Source: Plasmodiophora brassicae (taxonomy: Eukaryota; Endomyxa: Phytomyxea; Phytomyxea; Plasmodiophorida). Taken from it: a stretch of DNA of 64,000 bases. Position numbers and translations under genes: made by a program. The notes beneath the pieces were generated by a model. It was not told the origin of the DNA. It made no database searches and was given only the letters and a program-made list of their open reading frames with translations. How positions within the stretch are numbered: the stretch's first letter is position 1; each line of letters opens with the position of its first letter. Location of the stretch: contig CP145417.1 of assembly GCA_036867785.1 (NCBI GenBank), positions 1,240,001 through 1,304,000 on the forward strand, written 5' to 3'. Shown here one piece after another: positions 41,515 to 51,769 of this stretch.

Positions 41515-42381
41515 ATGCGGTCGACGTATGCCCTGCTTGCAGTGGTCGTTGGCGTGGCGGCGGGGCGCCTGCGCCCGGGCGTGATCAGCTACTGGGACCC
41601 GAGCACCACCGACTTTAACACGATCCCATCGGGCACCCTGGCGGTCATCAACCCGAACAGCGGCATGTTCGTCAGCGAGACGTCGTACGCGCTGGCGGCG
41701 AACGTCGCCTGCTACGCGTTCACCGCCGAGCAGCTGAGCATCCGCGGGGCGACCGTCCTGGGCTACGTCCCCACCGGGTACTTCAACCACGGCTGCAACA
41801 CGGAGGGCGTCTGCCAGACCTGGCAACGGTGCGTGTGCGTCGTCCGCGTCCCAGAGGGTGCGTCTAACCGCCAATCTGTTGGCAGGATCGAGGCGAACAT
41901 CGCGGCGTACTACAGCGCCATGCCGATGCTCGACGGGATCTTCTTCGACGAGGCGGCGCCGTCGTCGTGGGACTGCAACGCGTTCGCCGCCGAGTTCGCC
42001 CAGCTGCGCGCGCTCGTCTACAAGTACACGCAGAAGGCGCAGATCGCGTACAACATCGGCATCGCCGACACCTGCATCGTCCCGTCGATGCAGGGGCCGA
42101 ACGAGATCTACGCGCTGTTCGAGAGCAGCATGACCGACTTCACCAGTCAGAAGGCGACGGTCCTGGCGACGATCAAGGCGGCCAGCAGCGCCGGCCTGCA
42201 GACCTGGGCCCTCGTCTACAGTGTCACGAGCGCGCAGCTGCCCTCGCTCGTCCAGGCCGTCAACGGCACGTCGCTGACCTGGTTCTACGCCACCGATATC
42301 GGCGGGAACTGGCAGGCCGGCGAGAACACGTGGGGCGCCCCGCCCGCCTACTGGGGCAGCGAGCTCGCGCTCCTCACCTGA
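41515..42381 (+). CDS. spherulin-4 family secreted protein (Sph3/GH135-related)
   Basis: Signal peptide MRSTYALLAVVVGVAAG, then a single TIM-barrel-type domain: GVISYWDPSTTDFNTI, VINPNSGMF, VLGYVPTGYF, MPMLDGIFFDEAAP, YNIGIADTCI, WFYATDIGGNW. This is the spherulation-specific family 4 pattern, first seen in Physarum encystment, with relatives that cleave galactosaminogalactan in fungi. The GIFFDE motif carries the likely catalytic acids. An in-frame intron of 57 nt (41829-41885, GTGCGT...GGCAG) turns QTWQR|IEANI into a continuous core; final length 269 residues. The ATG at 41515 was chosen over 41500 for the signal peptide. Confidence 0.85.
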   Translation: MRSTYALLAVVVGVAAGRLRPGVISYWDPSTTDFNTIPSGTLAVINPNSGMFVSETSYALAANVACYAFTAEQLSIRGATVLGYVPTGYFNHGCNTEGVCQTWQRCVCVVRVPEGASNRQSVGRIEANIAAYYSAMPMLDGIFFDEAAPSSWDCNAFAAEFAQLRALVYKYTQKAQIAYNIGIADTCIVPSMQGPNEIYALFESSMTDFTSQKATVLATIKAASSAGLQTWALVYSVTSAQLPSLVQAVNGTSLTWFYATDIGGNWQAGENTWGAPPAYWGSELALLT

Positions 42382-42784
42382 ACCCTGCCCTGCCGTCGTA
42401 TCGCCCTCCGAATAAACGGAGACAGGTCGTCGCCGGAGCCGGCTCCGGCGGACACGCGGTTGACCCCCGGAACCACAAAAATCGCGATGCGAACAAAAAA
42501 CGGCGAGCGAAAACGGCGCACCGCCGGCGGCCGCGACGCAAAACCGGCGGTCGTGTTTTTTGGGCGCCCCATCGGCATCGCCTCCCTCCGCCAGTCTGGA
42601 CGACGACGAGCGGGCGGCGGTCGGGCGGGGCGGACGGGTCGAGTATTATTAATTTGGACGAGAGGCGACCGCGCGCGCGCGCCCAGCCCATAACGTTATT
42701 GGAGGCGCGCCTCGGTGCGCTCTGGTCGGGGAGGCGCTGCGGGCGTTGCGCGAGCGACGACGACGACCGCGGTGGTAGTCGTGT
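42382..42784. other. promoter region of the SRPK gene
   Basis: No gene seen. Contains TATTATTAA at 42644-42652 followed by a GCGCGCGCGC run; likely the SRPK promoter and the 3' flank of the spherulin gene. Confidence 0.45.
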
Positions 42785-44408
42785 ATGGGCCAGGCGGCGT
42801 CGTCGACGTCGGTGTACCAGCAGCAGCAGCAGGCGAGCGGCGAGCCGTGCACGGCGTCCCGGCGGATGGCCCTGCCGCAGGAGATCGACAGCGTGTTCAG
42901 CGCCGCCATTCGGTATTATTTCCGCGGCGAATCCCTGCACGCGCTGCGCGGCGATGATCGCCTGCAGCGCAGCGAGGAAGGCGCCGACAACTACGGGGTC
43001 GGCGGATACCATCGGGTCGGTCGATGACGATTGCGCGACACACACACACACACACACACACTGATCCGCCGCGTGCGTCCAGGTGACTCGCGGGCAGCTG
43101 TACAACCAGCGGTACATGATCGTGTCGAAGCTCGGCTGGGGGCACTTCTCGACCGTGTGGCTGGCCGCCGACCTGCACCAGTTCTCGAGCGCGACCGGGG
43201 CGGCGCACGTGGCCCTGAAGATCCAGAAGGGCGAGGCGTCGTACATGGAGGCCGCCCTGGACGAGGTCAAGCTGCTCAAACGGGTCAGCGAGGCGACCGC
43301 GATGCTGGGCGCCGAGGTCCCCGTCACCCAGATGCGCGACTCGTTCATGGTCGTCGGCGATAACGGCAAGCACATGTGCACCGTGTTCGAGGTCCTCGGG
43401 GACAACCTCCTGGAGCTGCTGAAGCGGTGCCCTGGCCGGCGGTTGCCGCTCGCGTCGGTGAAGGTGATCGCGCGCGACATCCTCAAGGGCCTGGACTTCC
43501 TGCACCGGCGCTGCCGCATCATCCACACCGACCTGAAGCCCGAGAACGTCCTGGTGGCGTCGTCCGACCCGAAGATGGCGCAGCGGCTGGCGAGCGGCAA
43601 GGTGCACGACCGGAAGGAGGGGTCGACCGCGCCCGTCGTGAAGATCGCCGACCTGGGCAACGCCTGCTGGACGGACCACCACTTCACCGACTACATCACG
43701 ACCCGCCAGTACCGGTCGCCCGAGATCATCCTCAAGGCGCAGTACGACTGTTCGACGGACATCTGGTCGCTCGGCTGCATGTGCTTCGAGCTGATCACCG
43801 GCGAGTACCTGTTCGACCCGAAGGCGGACCGCTCGAAGGGGTACACGCGGAACGACGACCACCTGGCGCTGATGCTGGAGCTGATGGGGCCCGCCCCGCC
43901 CAGCCTGATACGCGGGGCCGCGTCCGACAAGTACTTTGACAGCAGCGGGCGCCTGTGCCGCGTGCCCGCCCTCGACTACTGGCCGCTCCACGAGCTGCTC
44001 AGGAAGAAGTACAGGTTCAGCCAGGAGGCCTCGGTCGAGATCGCCGCCTTCCTGCGCCCGATGCTGCACCTCGACCCGGCGCGGCGCGTCACCGCCGAGG
44101 CGCACCTGCGCCACCCCTGGCTGCGGAACGATTCCGTCGTCCTCAACATGTCCCGTGTGGCGTCGGCGTCGTCGTCGTCCGCCCTGAAAGCGGCGGCGGC
44201 GGCGACAATGTCGCCCAGGTCCGAGAACCGACCGAACGGCAAGGCCGTCGTCGACCGCGTTCGACGGTCGCAGGTGCCGAAGCTGATGGACGCGGTAAAG
44301 TCGTCCACGACGACCTCGGCGGCGGCGGCGGCCTCGACGCGGTCGTCCTGGAGAGGGTCCACGACGATCCTGTCGTCAAGTCGGCGCGCACGCCAACAGG
44401 AGGCGTGA
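42785..44408 (+). CDS. SR-protein kinase (SRPK), predicted N-myristoylated
   Basis: Two exons (42785-43015 and 43083-44408, phase 0) give 518 residues. The junction makes YGVGGYHR|VTRGQLYNQRY, the SRPK lead-in to KLGWGHFSTVW. Kinase motifs: LGWGHFSTVW (P-loop), VALKIQK (Lys), HTDLKPENVL (catalytic loop), DLGNACW (Mg loop) and TTRQYRSPEIIL. The spacer that splits SRPK kinase domains is short here (about 25 residues). SRPKs phosphorylate RS domains of splicing factors. The start MGQAAS fits an N-myristoylation signal, unusual for SRPKs. The C-terminal tail is Ser/Ala/Arg rich. A long antisense frame over this exon reflects GC bias only. Confidence 0.92.
43038..43061 (+). repeat. (CA)n microsatellite in the SRPK intron
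   Basis: About 12 CA units inside the single 67-nt intron, filling over a third of it. Length change here would directly change intron size. Confidence 0.95.
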
Positions 44409-44415
44409 GGTGGTT

Positions 44416-44430
44416 GGGGGGGGGGGGGGG
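44416..44430 (+). repeat. poly-G run just after the SRPK stop
   Basis: About 15 G in a row. 44431-44677 holds no recognised gene and lies between two convergent stop codons. Confidence 0.9.
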
Positions 44431-44677
44431 TACCGCCTGCTGGCCTCGCCATGGGCTATTTATATCTGCACTGCCTTCATGCGGCGCGGTTTTGTGCTGC
44501 GTGAGTTGTGCGCGCTCTCCCTGTCGTTCTATACAGGCCGGGTTGTATTGATACGCGCGCCTGAGCGTGCGCCGATGGCCCGCTGAAGCCACACGTTGTA
44601 GTCGAGGCGCAGATCACAGAGCGGCATTGCCGCCTGACGAAGGTAATGAACGAGCGCCGTTGGTGTTATTAGGAACG

Positions 44678-47600
44678 TTACGGCGCCGGGGCGTCGACCA
44701 GGCGCTGCCGGACGTAGGTGCTGTGCACGATGCCCCGCTTGCCGTCGAGGGTGGCCCAGATCCATCCGCTGCCGGCGTCGATGGCGTCGGGGCCGAACAC
44801 GTCGCCCTTCCTGAAGTTGAGCTGGCGCGCGTCCGTCAGCGGCGGCGCGTCGCTGATCGCTACGAGCACGAACGGCGGCGGTGGCGGCACGGTCGCCCTC
44901 GCGAACGTCGACGTCGACCGGGAGCTGGCCAGCTGCTGGAGGATGACGCACCACAACGCGTCGTCGTCGTCGTTCGTGTGCGGGCCGCGGTTCGCGGACG
45001 ACGACGCCGAGGTCCCCCCGCCCGAGGTCGTGCTGGCCGACATGGTGTGCAGGGTGCTGGCGTGCGTGATCGTCCCCGTCATCGCCGTCCCGGTCATCGC
45101 CGTCCCCGTCGTCGCCGTCGTCTGCGTGTTCGTGTAATTGGCGGTCGCGTCGCCCATCGTGGGCATGCTGGCCGAGTCCCACCAGTTGATCACTGTCTGC
45201 AGCAGGGACGCGCTCTTCCCGGACAACGCCTTCGCGGACAGCGAGTGGACCATGAGGCCGGTCGGCGCCTTCGTCTGCGCGCCGTCCTGGACGGCGAACA
45301 GGTTGGCGTGCGCGGGCGCGACCCGCCGGCGGTCCGCCTGACGATTGCGCACCTGGGTCCGGACGACGTTCGCCTGGTAGGAGCAGGCCAGCCAGGTCGA
45401 CAGGGCGTCCAGCGCCAGGAACACGTTGTCCGTGTACGCCGCGTACGTCGTGTACGTGGCCGAGGCGACGATCGACCAGCACCACAGCGCCGACTGGCAG
45501 AGCATCGTCAAGCCGATGACGAACGACAGGCTGCTCAGGAACCGCCCGATGCGGACGTAGGCGCACGACACCTTCCCGTCCAGGCCGACGTAGTGCTCCG
45601 TCAGCTGCAGGCGCAGGAGGCGGCCGAGCAGCGGGATCACGACGGCGATCACGAGCTGCAGCGTCAGGACGATCATGCCGGCGAGCGTCTCCAGCAGCGG
45701 CATGCCCACGATGGTCGACAGCACCAGCAGCACCGGGCAGAACAGCATCATCAGCACCAGCGTCGTCAGCACGCGCCGGATCCGCAGCAGGTTCACCTGC
45801 CACCCAGTAGGTCGTGTGTCAGTGCGCCCCCGAAATCAAACAGTGCCGCGGGCGCCACGGACTGCGCGCGCCGCGGACATTCCCACGACAGGCGCAGTCC
45901 GTGGCCCGCGGCCCATGTACCAGTCGAGGCTTACGTAGTACGGCCCGCGCGTCGTGGCGGTCGCCAGGTCGCCGGTCGACATCTGCTGGAAGCTGTCCTC
46001 GACGGCGAACAGCAGGGCGAGGAAGTACGCGAAGATGGCGAACTGCAGGAACTGGGTGGCGCCCGCCAACAGCTGCAGGGCGAGGGGCGCGCCGGCGCCG
46101 ACCGGCCCCAGCAGCATGATCAGGAGCAGGGTGCCGCGCGTCAGCGACTTGCCCGTGATCAGCGCCGTCATCGTCAGGAACGCGGAGCGCACACGGGCGC
46201 GCGATATGGCGTCCCGGGCGACGACCGACAGGCCGATCGCGAAGATCGCCGTCAGGATGGCGCACGCGGCGAACAGCGCCATCGGCGCCGCCTGCGCCGG
46301 ATCGACCGCGCCCCGGGCGACCAGCTCAAAGTCGGTCAGGTGCGTGCACACGCACGTGGTCGCGTTGCCGGACGCGCGCACGTCGCAACCGCCAACCTGC
46401 CAGCCGAGCGCCGGCGTCGCCCTCCAGCGGCACTCGAGCGCGCCCGGCGCCCCGCCCGTCGGGTTCGGCATGGCGATCACGACCGGAGCGGGTAGGTTCG
46501 TCACCCGCGTCCCGTTCGGCGTCACGGCGACGACGGAGTGCACGTCGCCCACCAGGACGGACACGACGGCGGCGGCCGCCGCCGGCACCGATTGCTGGAA
46601 CCGCACGCGGCACTGCGCTTCGAGCTGCGGGCAGAACGGTTCGCCGCCGAGCCGTCGCGCCTGGACGCCCCCGACGACCCGGTCACAGGCTGTGCAGTCG
46701 CCTGGCAGCATCGCCTGCGCCCATCGCAGGCCGACGTCCTGCAGCAGGCCGATGTCGGACGCGCCGATCGCCGTCGTCAGATCCGCGATCGTCGTCGGCA
46801 GCAACGGCGCCGTCGTCCCCGAGACGATCGCTCGGACGGCCGCCCGGGTCTCGGGCGTCTGGACGCCCATCGACGACAGCGCCGCCGACAGGCTCGCGAT
46901 CTGCATCGACGTCATGGCCGGCGACGGCGTCGGCAGCAGGGGGACCAGGCCGGCGCGGTCGACCACGTCGACCAGGACGCTGGAGGCCGCGATCAGGTCG
47001 TCGACGCTGGCGACGGCCGTCTGGAGGACGGCGGTCGACGACGGCGGGCAGCTGGACACGGCGACGACGTCCGTCGCCTGCGACACGATCCCGTTCGTGT
47101 CGACCATGTCGGCCGACAGGAACACGGTGCAGGTGCCGGGGGACCCCAGCGGGAGCCGCGTCGTGATCGTGGCCGACGCGCTGCACGCGCCGTCGTTCAG
47201 CGGGCGACGATCGGGCCCGGCGCCGATGTAGAACCGGTAGCAGCGGGCGGGGTGCGACCACCCGGACGCCTGAAGCGTGAAGCTGGTGACCAGGGCGTAG
47301 CCGGAGGCGGGCGCGACGAACAGGGCGCCGGCGCCGTTCCAGGGCGGCGTCGTGAAGGCCGCCCAGGCGCGCTGGTGCCCGGACACGTCCACGGCGACAC
47401 GGTACGTCGTGTTCGGCGACAGCGCGTCCAGCGCCAACGTCAGGACCGGCGATGTCGTCGACGGCGACAGGACGGCGCCGGGCCGGGACAGATCCGGCGA
47501 CGGCGACCACCAGGCGATGGTGGCGCCCGGGGCGAGGCCGTCCACCGGGATCGACAGCGTCAGCGGCACGGACGGGTCCGCTGTGGACGTCGCAGAGACA

Positions 47601-48804
47601 ATGGGGGCGGGCAGCAGCAGGGCGGACGTCGCACGGGAGGTGCTCCGGCGCAACATGGTGACGGGTCGCAGTGTGCGCGTCGCTGTCGTCGACGACGACG
47701 GCGACGCGCAGACTCGCAGTGCCCAGGTCCTGCTCGTGTTGTAGGTCGGCGGCGGCGCCGGCAGGCACGTCATCGTGTAGCCCGTGTTCATCGGCAGGAT
47801 TCTGTCGGGAACCCCCGCAGTGATCAGTGGGGGATGCCTGGGCGGTGCGAGTGACGCGCGTGCATACTGGAGATCGGTGACGGACGACAGGGGCGCGAGC
47901 ACTTGCATCGGGAGGGTGACGAGATTGTTGTACGTCATGTCGCTGTATGAGTTTGGGCTCGTGTCAGGCCTGTCTGTGCGCAGACGGCCGTCGTATCGTA
48001 CACTGTTTGTACGGACGACAGGCCGGCGAACGCGTCGGCGTCGACAATGCTGATCATGTTGCTGTCGATGTAGAGCGCCTGGAGCAGCGTCAGCCGTCGG
48101 AATAGGCCGGACTGGATCCGGATCAGCACGTTGCCGGACAGGGTCCTGTGGGGGCGCGCCCGTGTCAGCCTGCAACTGTGTGCGAACATGGGCCGCCATA
48201 TCATGTACGACGGACAGGGTCCTAAGCCTGGTCAGCGTGTCGAACACGCCGGCCTGCAGGTCGGTGATCTGGTTGCCGCCCAGGTCCCTGCCACCGTTCT
48301 CCCGTCAGCAACGAGCTACGCCGGGCAGGAACGGAGCGACGGGCCCATCGCGCGTCATACAATGCCAGCAGGCCTGTGAGCGCGTCGAACGTGCCCGCGG
48401 GGATCGTGGCCAGGCCATTGCCGTTCAGCGTCCTGGTTACACGTCTCCGGTCAGGTCGACCTGTGCACAGGCGCAAACGTCGCCTACAGTGCCGTGATGG
48501 TCGTCGGCAGCGTCAAGAACCACGACGAGTTCACGGACGCGATCTGCAGATGCGACAGGTTCCTGGTCAGGCGCGATTAGGCGACCCGGAAGACGTTCGC
48601 GGCTGGTGCGACGTGCTGTGCGTACAGGGTCGGCGGATTGCACCGGGACGCGTACCAGACGCAGGCGTTGCCTGTGCCGCCGTTGCACACCGACCAGCAG
48701 GACGCCAGCAACGTCGCGGTGCACAGGATCGCTCCCGTGCGGCGGCGCCCCCGACAGCTGGCGAACATTGTCGACGGGTTGCAGTCGCCGATGAATATCT
48801 CCAT
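44678..48804 (-). CDS. LRR-REJ-GPS-7TM-SH3 receptor, paralogue of the GH18 receptor
   Basis: Signal-peptide-like N-terminus with ILCTATLLASCWSVC and cap motif NACVWYASRCNPP; LRR exons near 48540-47850 (LNGNGLATIPAGTFDAL); a REJ-like region (about 47650-46900); GPS motif CVCTHLTDFELVARG; seven TM helices, the first three before and the last four after an intron at about 45925-45795 (GPYY|VNLLRIRR). TM7 FLALDALSTWLACSYQANV aligns with FLALDAISVLLAIIYQVNI of the GH18 receptor. The cytoplasmic tail is Thr/Ser rich and ends in a divergent SH3 (LNFRKGDVF, SGWIWATLDGKRG). The usual ALYDY start of SH3 is replaced by VAISDA, so ligand binding may differ. A start at 48768 would put the signal peptide closer to the N-terminus. 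LRR exon borders are approximate. Confidence 0.78.
45845..45912. repeat. inverted repeat inside the 7TM intron
   Basis: GCCGCGGGCGCCACGGACTG at 45845 pairs with CAGTCCGTGGCCCGCGGC ending at 45912, with one two-base bulge and a loop of about 24 nt. It lies wholly within the intron that splits the 7TM region. Confidence 0.85.
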
Positions 48805-48939
48805 AGCAAATATCTCGGGCGCATGTCGACCCCGGTCGCCGTTGGCCCCGGCCCATGAGCGCGCGTCCTTCTCGTCGAAATTGCCGAATCATGTCTTCAA
48901 CAGCAATGTCAATACTCTAACGTCGTTCGTTGGGCTTCG

Positions 48940-49013
48940 CAGTAGAATCGATCGTGAGGCCCTGACGCCCAATTCGTCTGTTGTCCTGCGCCGGCGACAC
49001 TCGGAGTCGCTGG
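48940..49013 (+). pseudogene. fragment of Rpt3 exon 2
   Basis: The plus strand reads RIDREALTPNSSVVLRRRHS followed by ESLG, matching [19 protein letters not shown] followed by NSLV of the Rpt3 gene 1.2 kb downstream. It begins right after a CGCAG-like acceptor equivalent and ends within the exon. Confidence 0.85.
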
Positions 49014-49095
49014 GTTCGACACATCCTTCTTGGCACATGACGTACGACGACGTCGTACGTCCTCGATCGATCGCCGAGATTCACGTCGCTGGCCT

Positions 49096-49542
49096 TTATT
49101 GCTGGAACTTATTTCGCAGCCTCTCAACAGGGAAGCGCTTGTCCCGGAAGTAGTTCCTGACCCAGTCCTTTCGCGTCGTGTTCAACACGGACAGCGTCTG
49201 CTGAATCAGGCGCCGTTCCGTGCTGTCCGACTGGAGGTACTCCGCAACGATGGCTTCGTCGTCGATGTCGTCAAACAGCACGCGCACCAGGACTGCGACG
49301 ACGATACCGGTGCGGTCGCGTCCCGATTTGCAGTGGACCAGAATTGGTGTCTTCGCCGCCAGCAGGGACAGCATTACGTCTCGGAGCCATTGGCGAACGT
49401 CCGGGCACGTCGTGTCGTACTTTTCGATGCTGACGTCGACGGCGATTGTCTCCAGAACAACAGAATATCCGACTGAGGTCAGCGTCCGCGTACGGTCTTC
49501 AAGGGGTCGATTGCGACGTCGAGCCACCAGCTGACAGCGCAA
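49096..49542 (-). CDS. protein-tyrosine/dual-specificity phosphatase-like, N-terminus uncertain
   Basis: 148 residues in one exon with [20 protein letters not shown], the HCx5R(S/T) P-loop of cysteine phosphatases: Cys and Arg are both present, and the DRTG ending is the form seen in Siw14/MTM/tyrosine-serine phosphatase groups. The general-acid Asp may be in EKYDTTCPD. The C-terminal helices ([20 protein letters not shown]) look complete. The N-terminus is short and rich in Arg, and only 13 bp upstream of its first Met lies a reversed Rpt3 fragment, so the true 5' exon may be missing or displaced. Confidence 0.68.
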   Translation of the reverse strand: MRCQLVARRRNRPLEDRTRTLTSVGYSVVLETIAVDVSIEKYDTTCPDVRQWLRDVMLSLLAAKTPILVHCKSGRDRTGIVVAVLVRVLFDDIDDEAIVAEYLQSDSTERRLIQQTLSVLNTTRKDWVRNYFRDKRFPVERLRNKFQQ

Positions 49543-49560
49543 GGCCAGTTGGACAGTCCA

Positions 49561-49616
49561 CCTGCGTCAGCAGCTCCATCAGGATGTGCTGCACCTCGCG
49601 GTCGGCGCCGGTCTGC
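49561..49616 (-). pseudogene. inverted fragment of Rpt3 exon 3
   Basis: The minus strand reads [18 protein letters not shown], matching [18 protein letters not shown] at 50673-50730 of the intact gene. It lies immediately upstream of the Rpt3 promoter in reverse orientation. Confidence 0.9.
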
Positions 49617-49733
49617 GGTGTCTGTATTATTGCACAGGGCCATTAGTAATGTACGGTGGGCGGCGCCGGTTCGACCTGTTGGACGCGACGACGTTGTTTT
49701 TTGGCGATTGCCGCTTTTGCCGCGTCCGCGACG

Positions 49734-51095
49734 ATGGCGACGGCGATGCTGATCGACGATGTGACGACGGGGGCAGCGGCGCCGGTGCCGTACGGCGCGG
49801 GGCCGTCGTCGTCGGCGCCGCCGACCAAGCCTGTCGACCTGTACGTGACGCTGAAGGGGCTGCAGGACCAGATGGAGTTCCTGGCGATCCAGGAGGCGTA
49901 CATCAAGGACGAGCAGAAGAACCTGAAGCGGGAGCTGCTGCGCGCCGAGGAGGAGGTCAAGCGCATCCAGTCCGTGCCCCTGGTCATCGGCCAGTTCCTC
50001 GAGATGGTCGACGAGTCCAGCGGCATCGTCCACAGCACCACCGGGCAGACGTACTACGCGCGGATCCTCAGGTCTCTTCGCGGTTCCTTCCCGCCCCGCC
50101 CCCCACTGATCGTTTGTCGCGCAGCACGATCGACCGCGAGGCGCTGAAGCCCAACTCGTCCGTCGCCCTGCATCGCCACTCGAACTCGCTGGTCGACATC
50201 CTCCCGCCGGAGGCCGACTCGACCATCAGCACGCTGGCCATCACCGGTACGTCGGTCGCGTGTGAACCACCCGCTCGTTGCTGCGCTGACGGCCGTCTCG
50301 CGACGCGCAGAGAAACCCGACGTGACGTACGCGGACATCGGCGGCCTGGACATCCAGAAGCAGGAGATCCGCGAGGCGGTCGAGCTGCCGCTGACCCAGT
50401 TCGACCTGTACAGGACGATCGGGATCGACCCGCCGCGCGGCGTCCTGATGTGGGGGCCGCCCGGCACGGGCAAGACGATGATGGCGAAGGCGGTCGCGCA
50501 CCACACGACGGCGTCGTTCATCCGGGTGGTCGGGTCCGAGTTCGTCCAGAAGTACCTGGGCGAGGGGCCCCGCATGGTACGCGACGTGTTCCGCCTGGCC
50601 CGGGAGAACGCCCCGTCCATCATCTTCATCGACGAGGTCGACGCGATCGCCACGAAGCGGTTCGACGCGCAGACCGGCGCCGACCGCGAGGTGCAGCGCA
50701 TCCTGATGGAGCTGCTGACGCAGATGGACGGGTTCGACCAGTCGACGAACGTCAAGGTGATCATGGCGACGAACCGGGCCGACACGCTCGACCCGGCGCT
50801 GCTGCGCCCCGGCCGTCTGGACCGCAAGATCGAGTTCCCGCCGCCGGACCGCCGCCAGAAGCGCCTCATCTTCCAGGTGGCGACCGCCAAGATGAACCTG
50901 TCCGAGGAGATCGACCTGGAGGACTACGTGCAGCGCCCGGAGAAGGTGTCCGCCGCCGACATCGCGTCGATCGCCCAGGAGGCCGGCCTGCACGCCGTCC
51001 GCAACAACCGGTACGTCATCCTGCCCGCCGACTTCGAGAAGGCGTACAAGAACAACATCAAGAAGGCGGACACCGACTTTGAGTTCTACACGTAG
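49734..51095 (+). CDS. RPT3: 26S proteasome regulatory ATPase Rpt3 (PSMC4/S6b)
   Basis: Three exons (49734-50071, 50125-50246, 50311-51095) give 414 residues, as for Rpt3. An N-terminal coiled coil ([19 protein letters not shown]) and OB-type region lead to [20 protein letters not shown], then [20 protein letters not shown] and the AAA core: Walker [15 protein letters not shown], Walker [35 protein letters not shown]. The end TDFEFYT corresponds to the FEFYK end of Rpt3. It unfolds and feeds substrates into the 20S core. Junctions AG|C and ACC G|AG restore STIDRE and TEKPDV. The two fragments upstream derive from its exons 2 and 3. Confidence 0.95.
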
Positions 51096-51379
51096 GGTCC
51101 CGACGAGGGGCAATCCCCGCCACAGCCGCGCGTGTGCCCAATTACTGCTATCCGCACCCTGCCGGTCTGCCGCCCGCCGACGCCCACCCGATCATACGTA
51201 CAACGCCCGCCGTTACCGACTAGGCGTGTCCCCGTTTGCGATTGCGCGTTCACTGCGATTGGTTGCCGCCCGTGTTCGCCAGTGCCGGTACCTGTTGGAC
51301 GCGTGCGCGCGTTGTGGTTCACCAGGGCGTGCCTTCGGGAAGGTCCGCCAGCAACGTCGCGATGCATTCGTCGAACGTG

Positions 51380-51530
51380 CCGCTTCAAGGCGTCGACGCG
51401 CGCAAACGTCATACTTCCCGTTGCGTTTTATGGCACGAGCACTTCATGTGCTTGTGGCAGAATAGCCCGGGTGGTCACCGTAGTATGGCAGTGGTCGCAT
51501 TCATAGCCGCCTGGGCCGGGGCGAAGAGGT
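51380..51530 (-). CDS. possible C2H2 zinc-finger gene, part only
   Basis: The minus strand has YECDHCHTT near 51508-51480 and, 72 nt further on, FARVDALKRHVRRMH. Joined by removing those 72 nt they would form a textbook C-x2-C-x12-H-x4-H finger, but the 72-nt interval starts GT and ends CG and is bounded by an ACG direct repeat, so it is not a normal GT-AG intron. Either an unusual intron, a small insertion or chance. The remaining parts of 51096-51769 contain no recognised gene. Confidence 0.3.
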
Positions 51531-51769
51531 CTGCCACCGCGAGCTGCCCCTGTTCGAGCGCAAGTTGCACGCCTTGCGGTTGATACCGACCACACCAGTA
51601 GACCCACGTCGCGGTTAACGCCAACGTACAGTTCGCATCAGCTAGTCTAACTTGAGAGTGCACCCATGTATGTGATACAAGTAAACGTGTGGCGCACCAT
51701 CATTCCATTAATAACAGCCCTCGATAGTTAGACCAGGCGCGGGCGACGTGCACACACGCACACACACGG

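Noticed and set aside
42374-44114. Long minus-strand frames over the spherulin/SRPK region
   Set aside because: Antisense shadows of the SRPK coding exon; no motifs, and the sense strand has all the kinase motifs.
45954-47854. Very long plus-strand open frames opposite the LRR receptor
   Set aside because: High GC third positions keep the antisense strand open; the translations are Arg/Gly/Asp-rich and lack domains, while the minus strand gives REJ-like, GPS and TM sequence.
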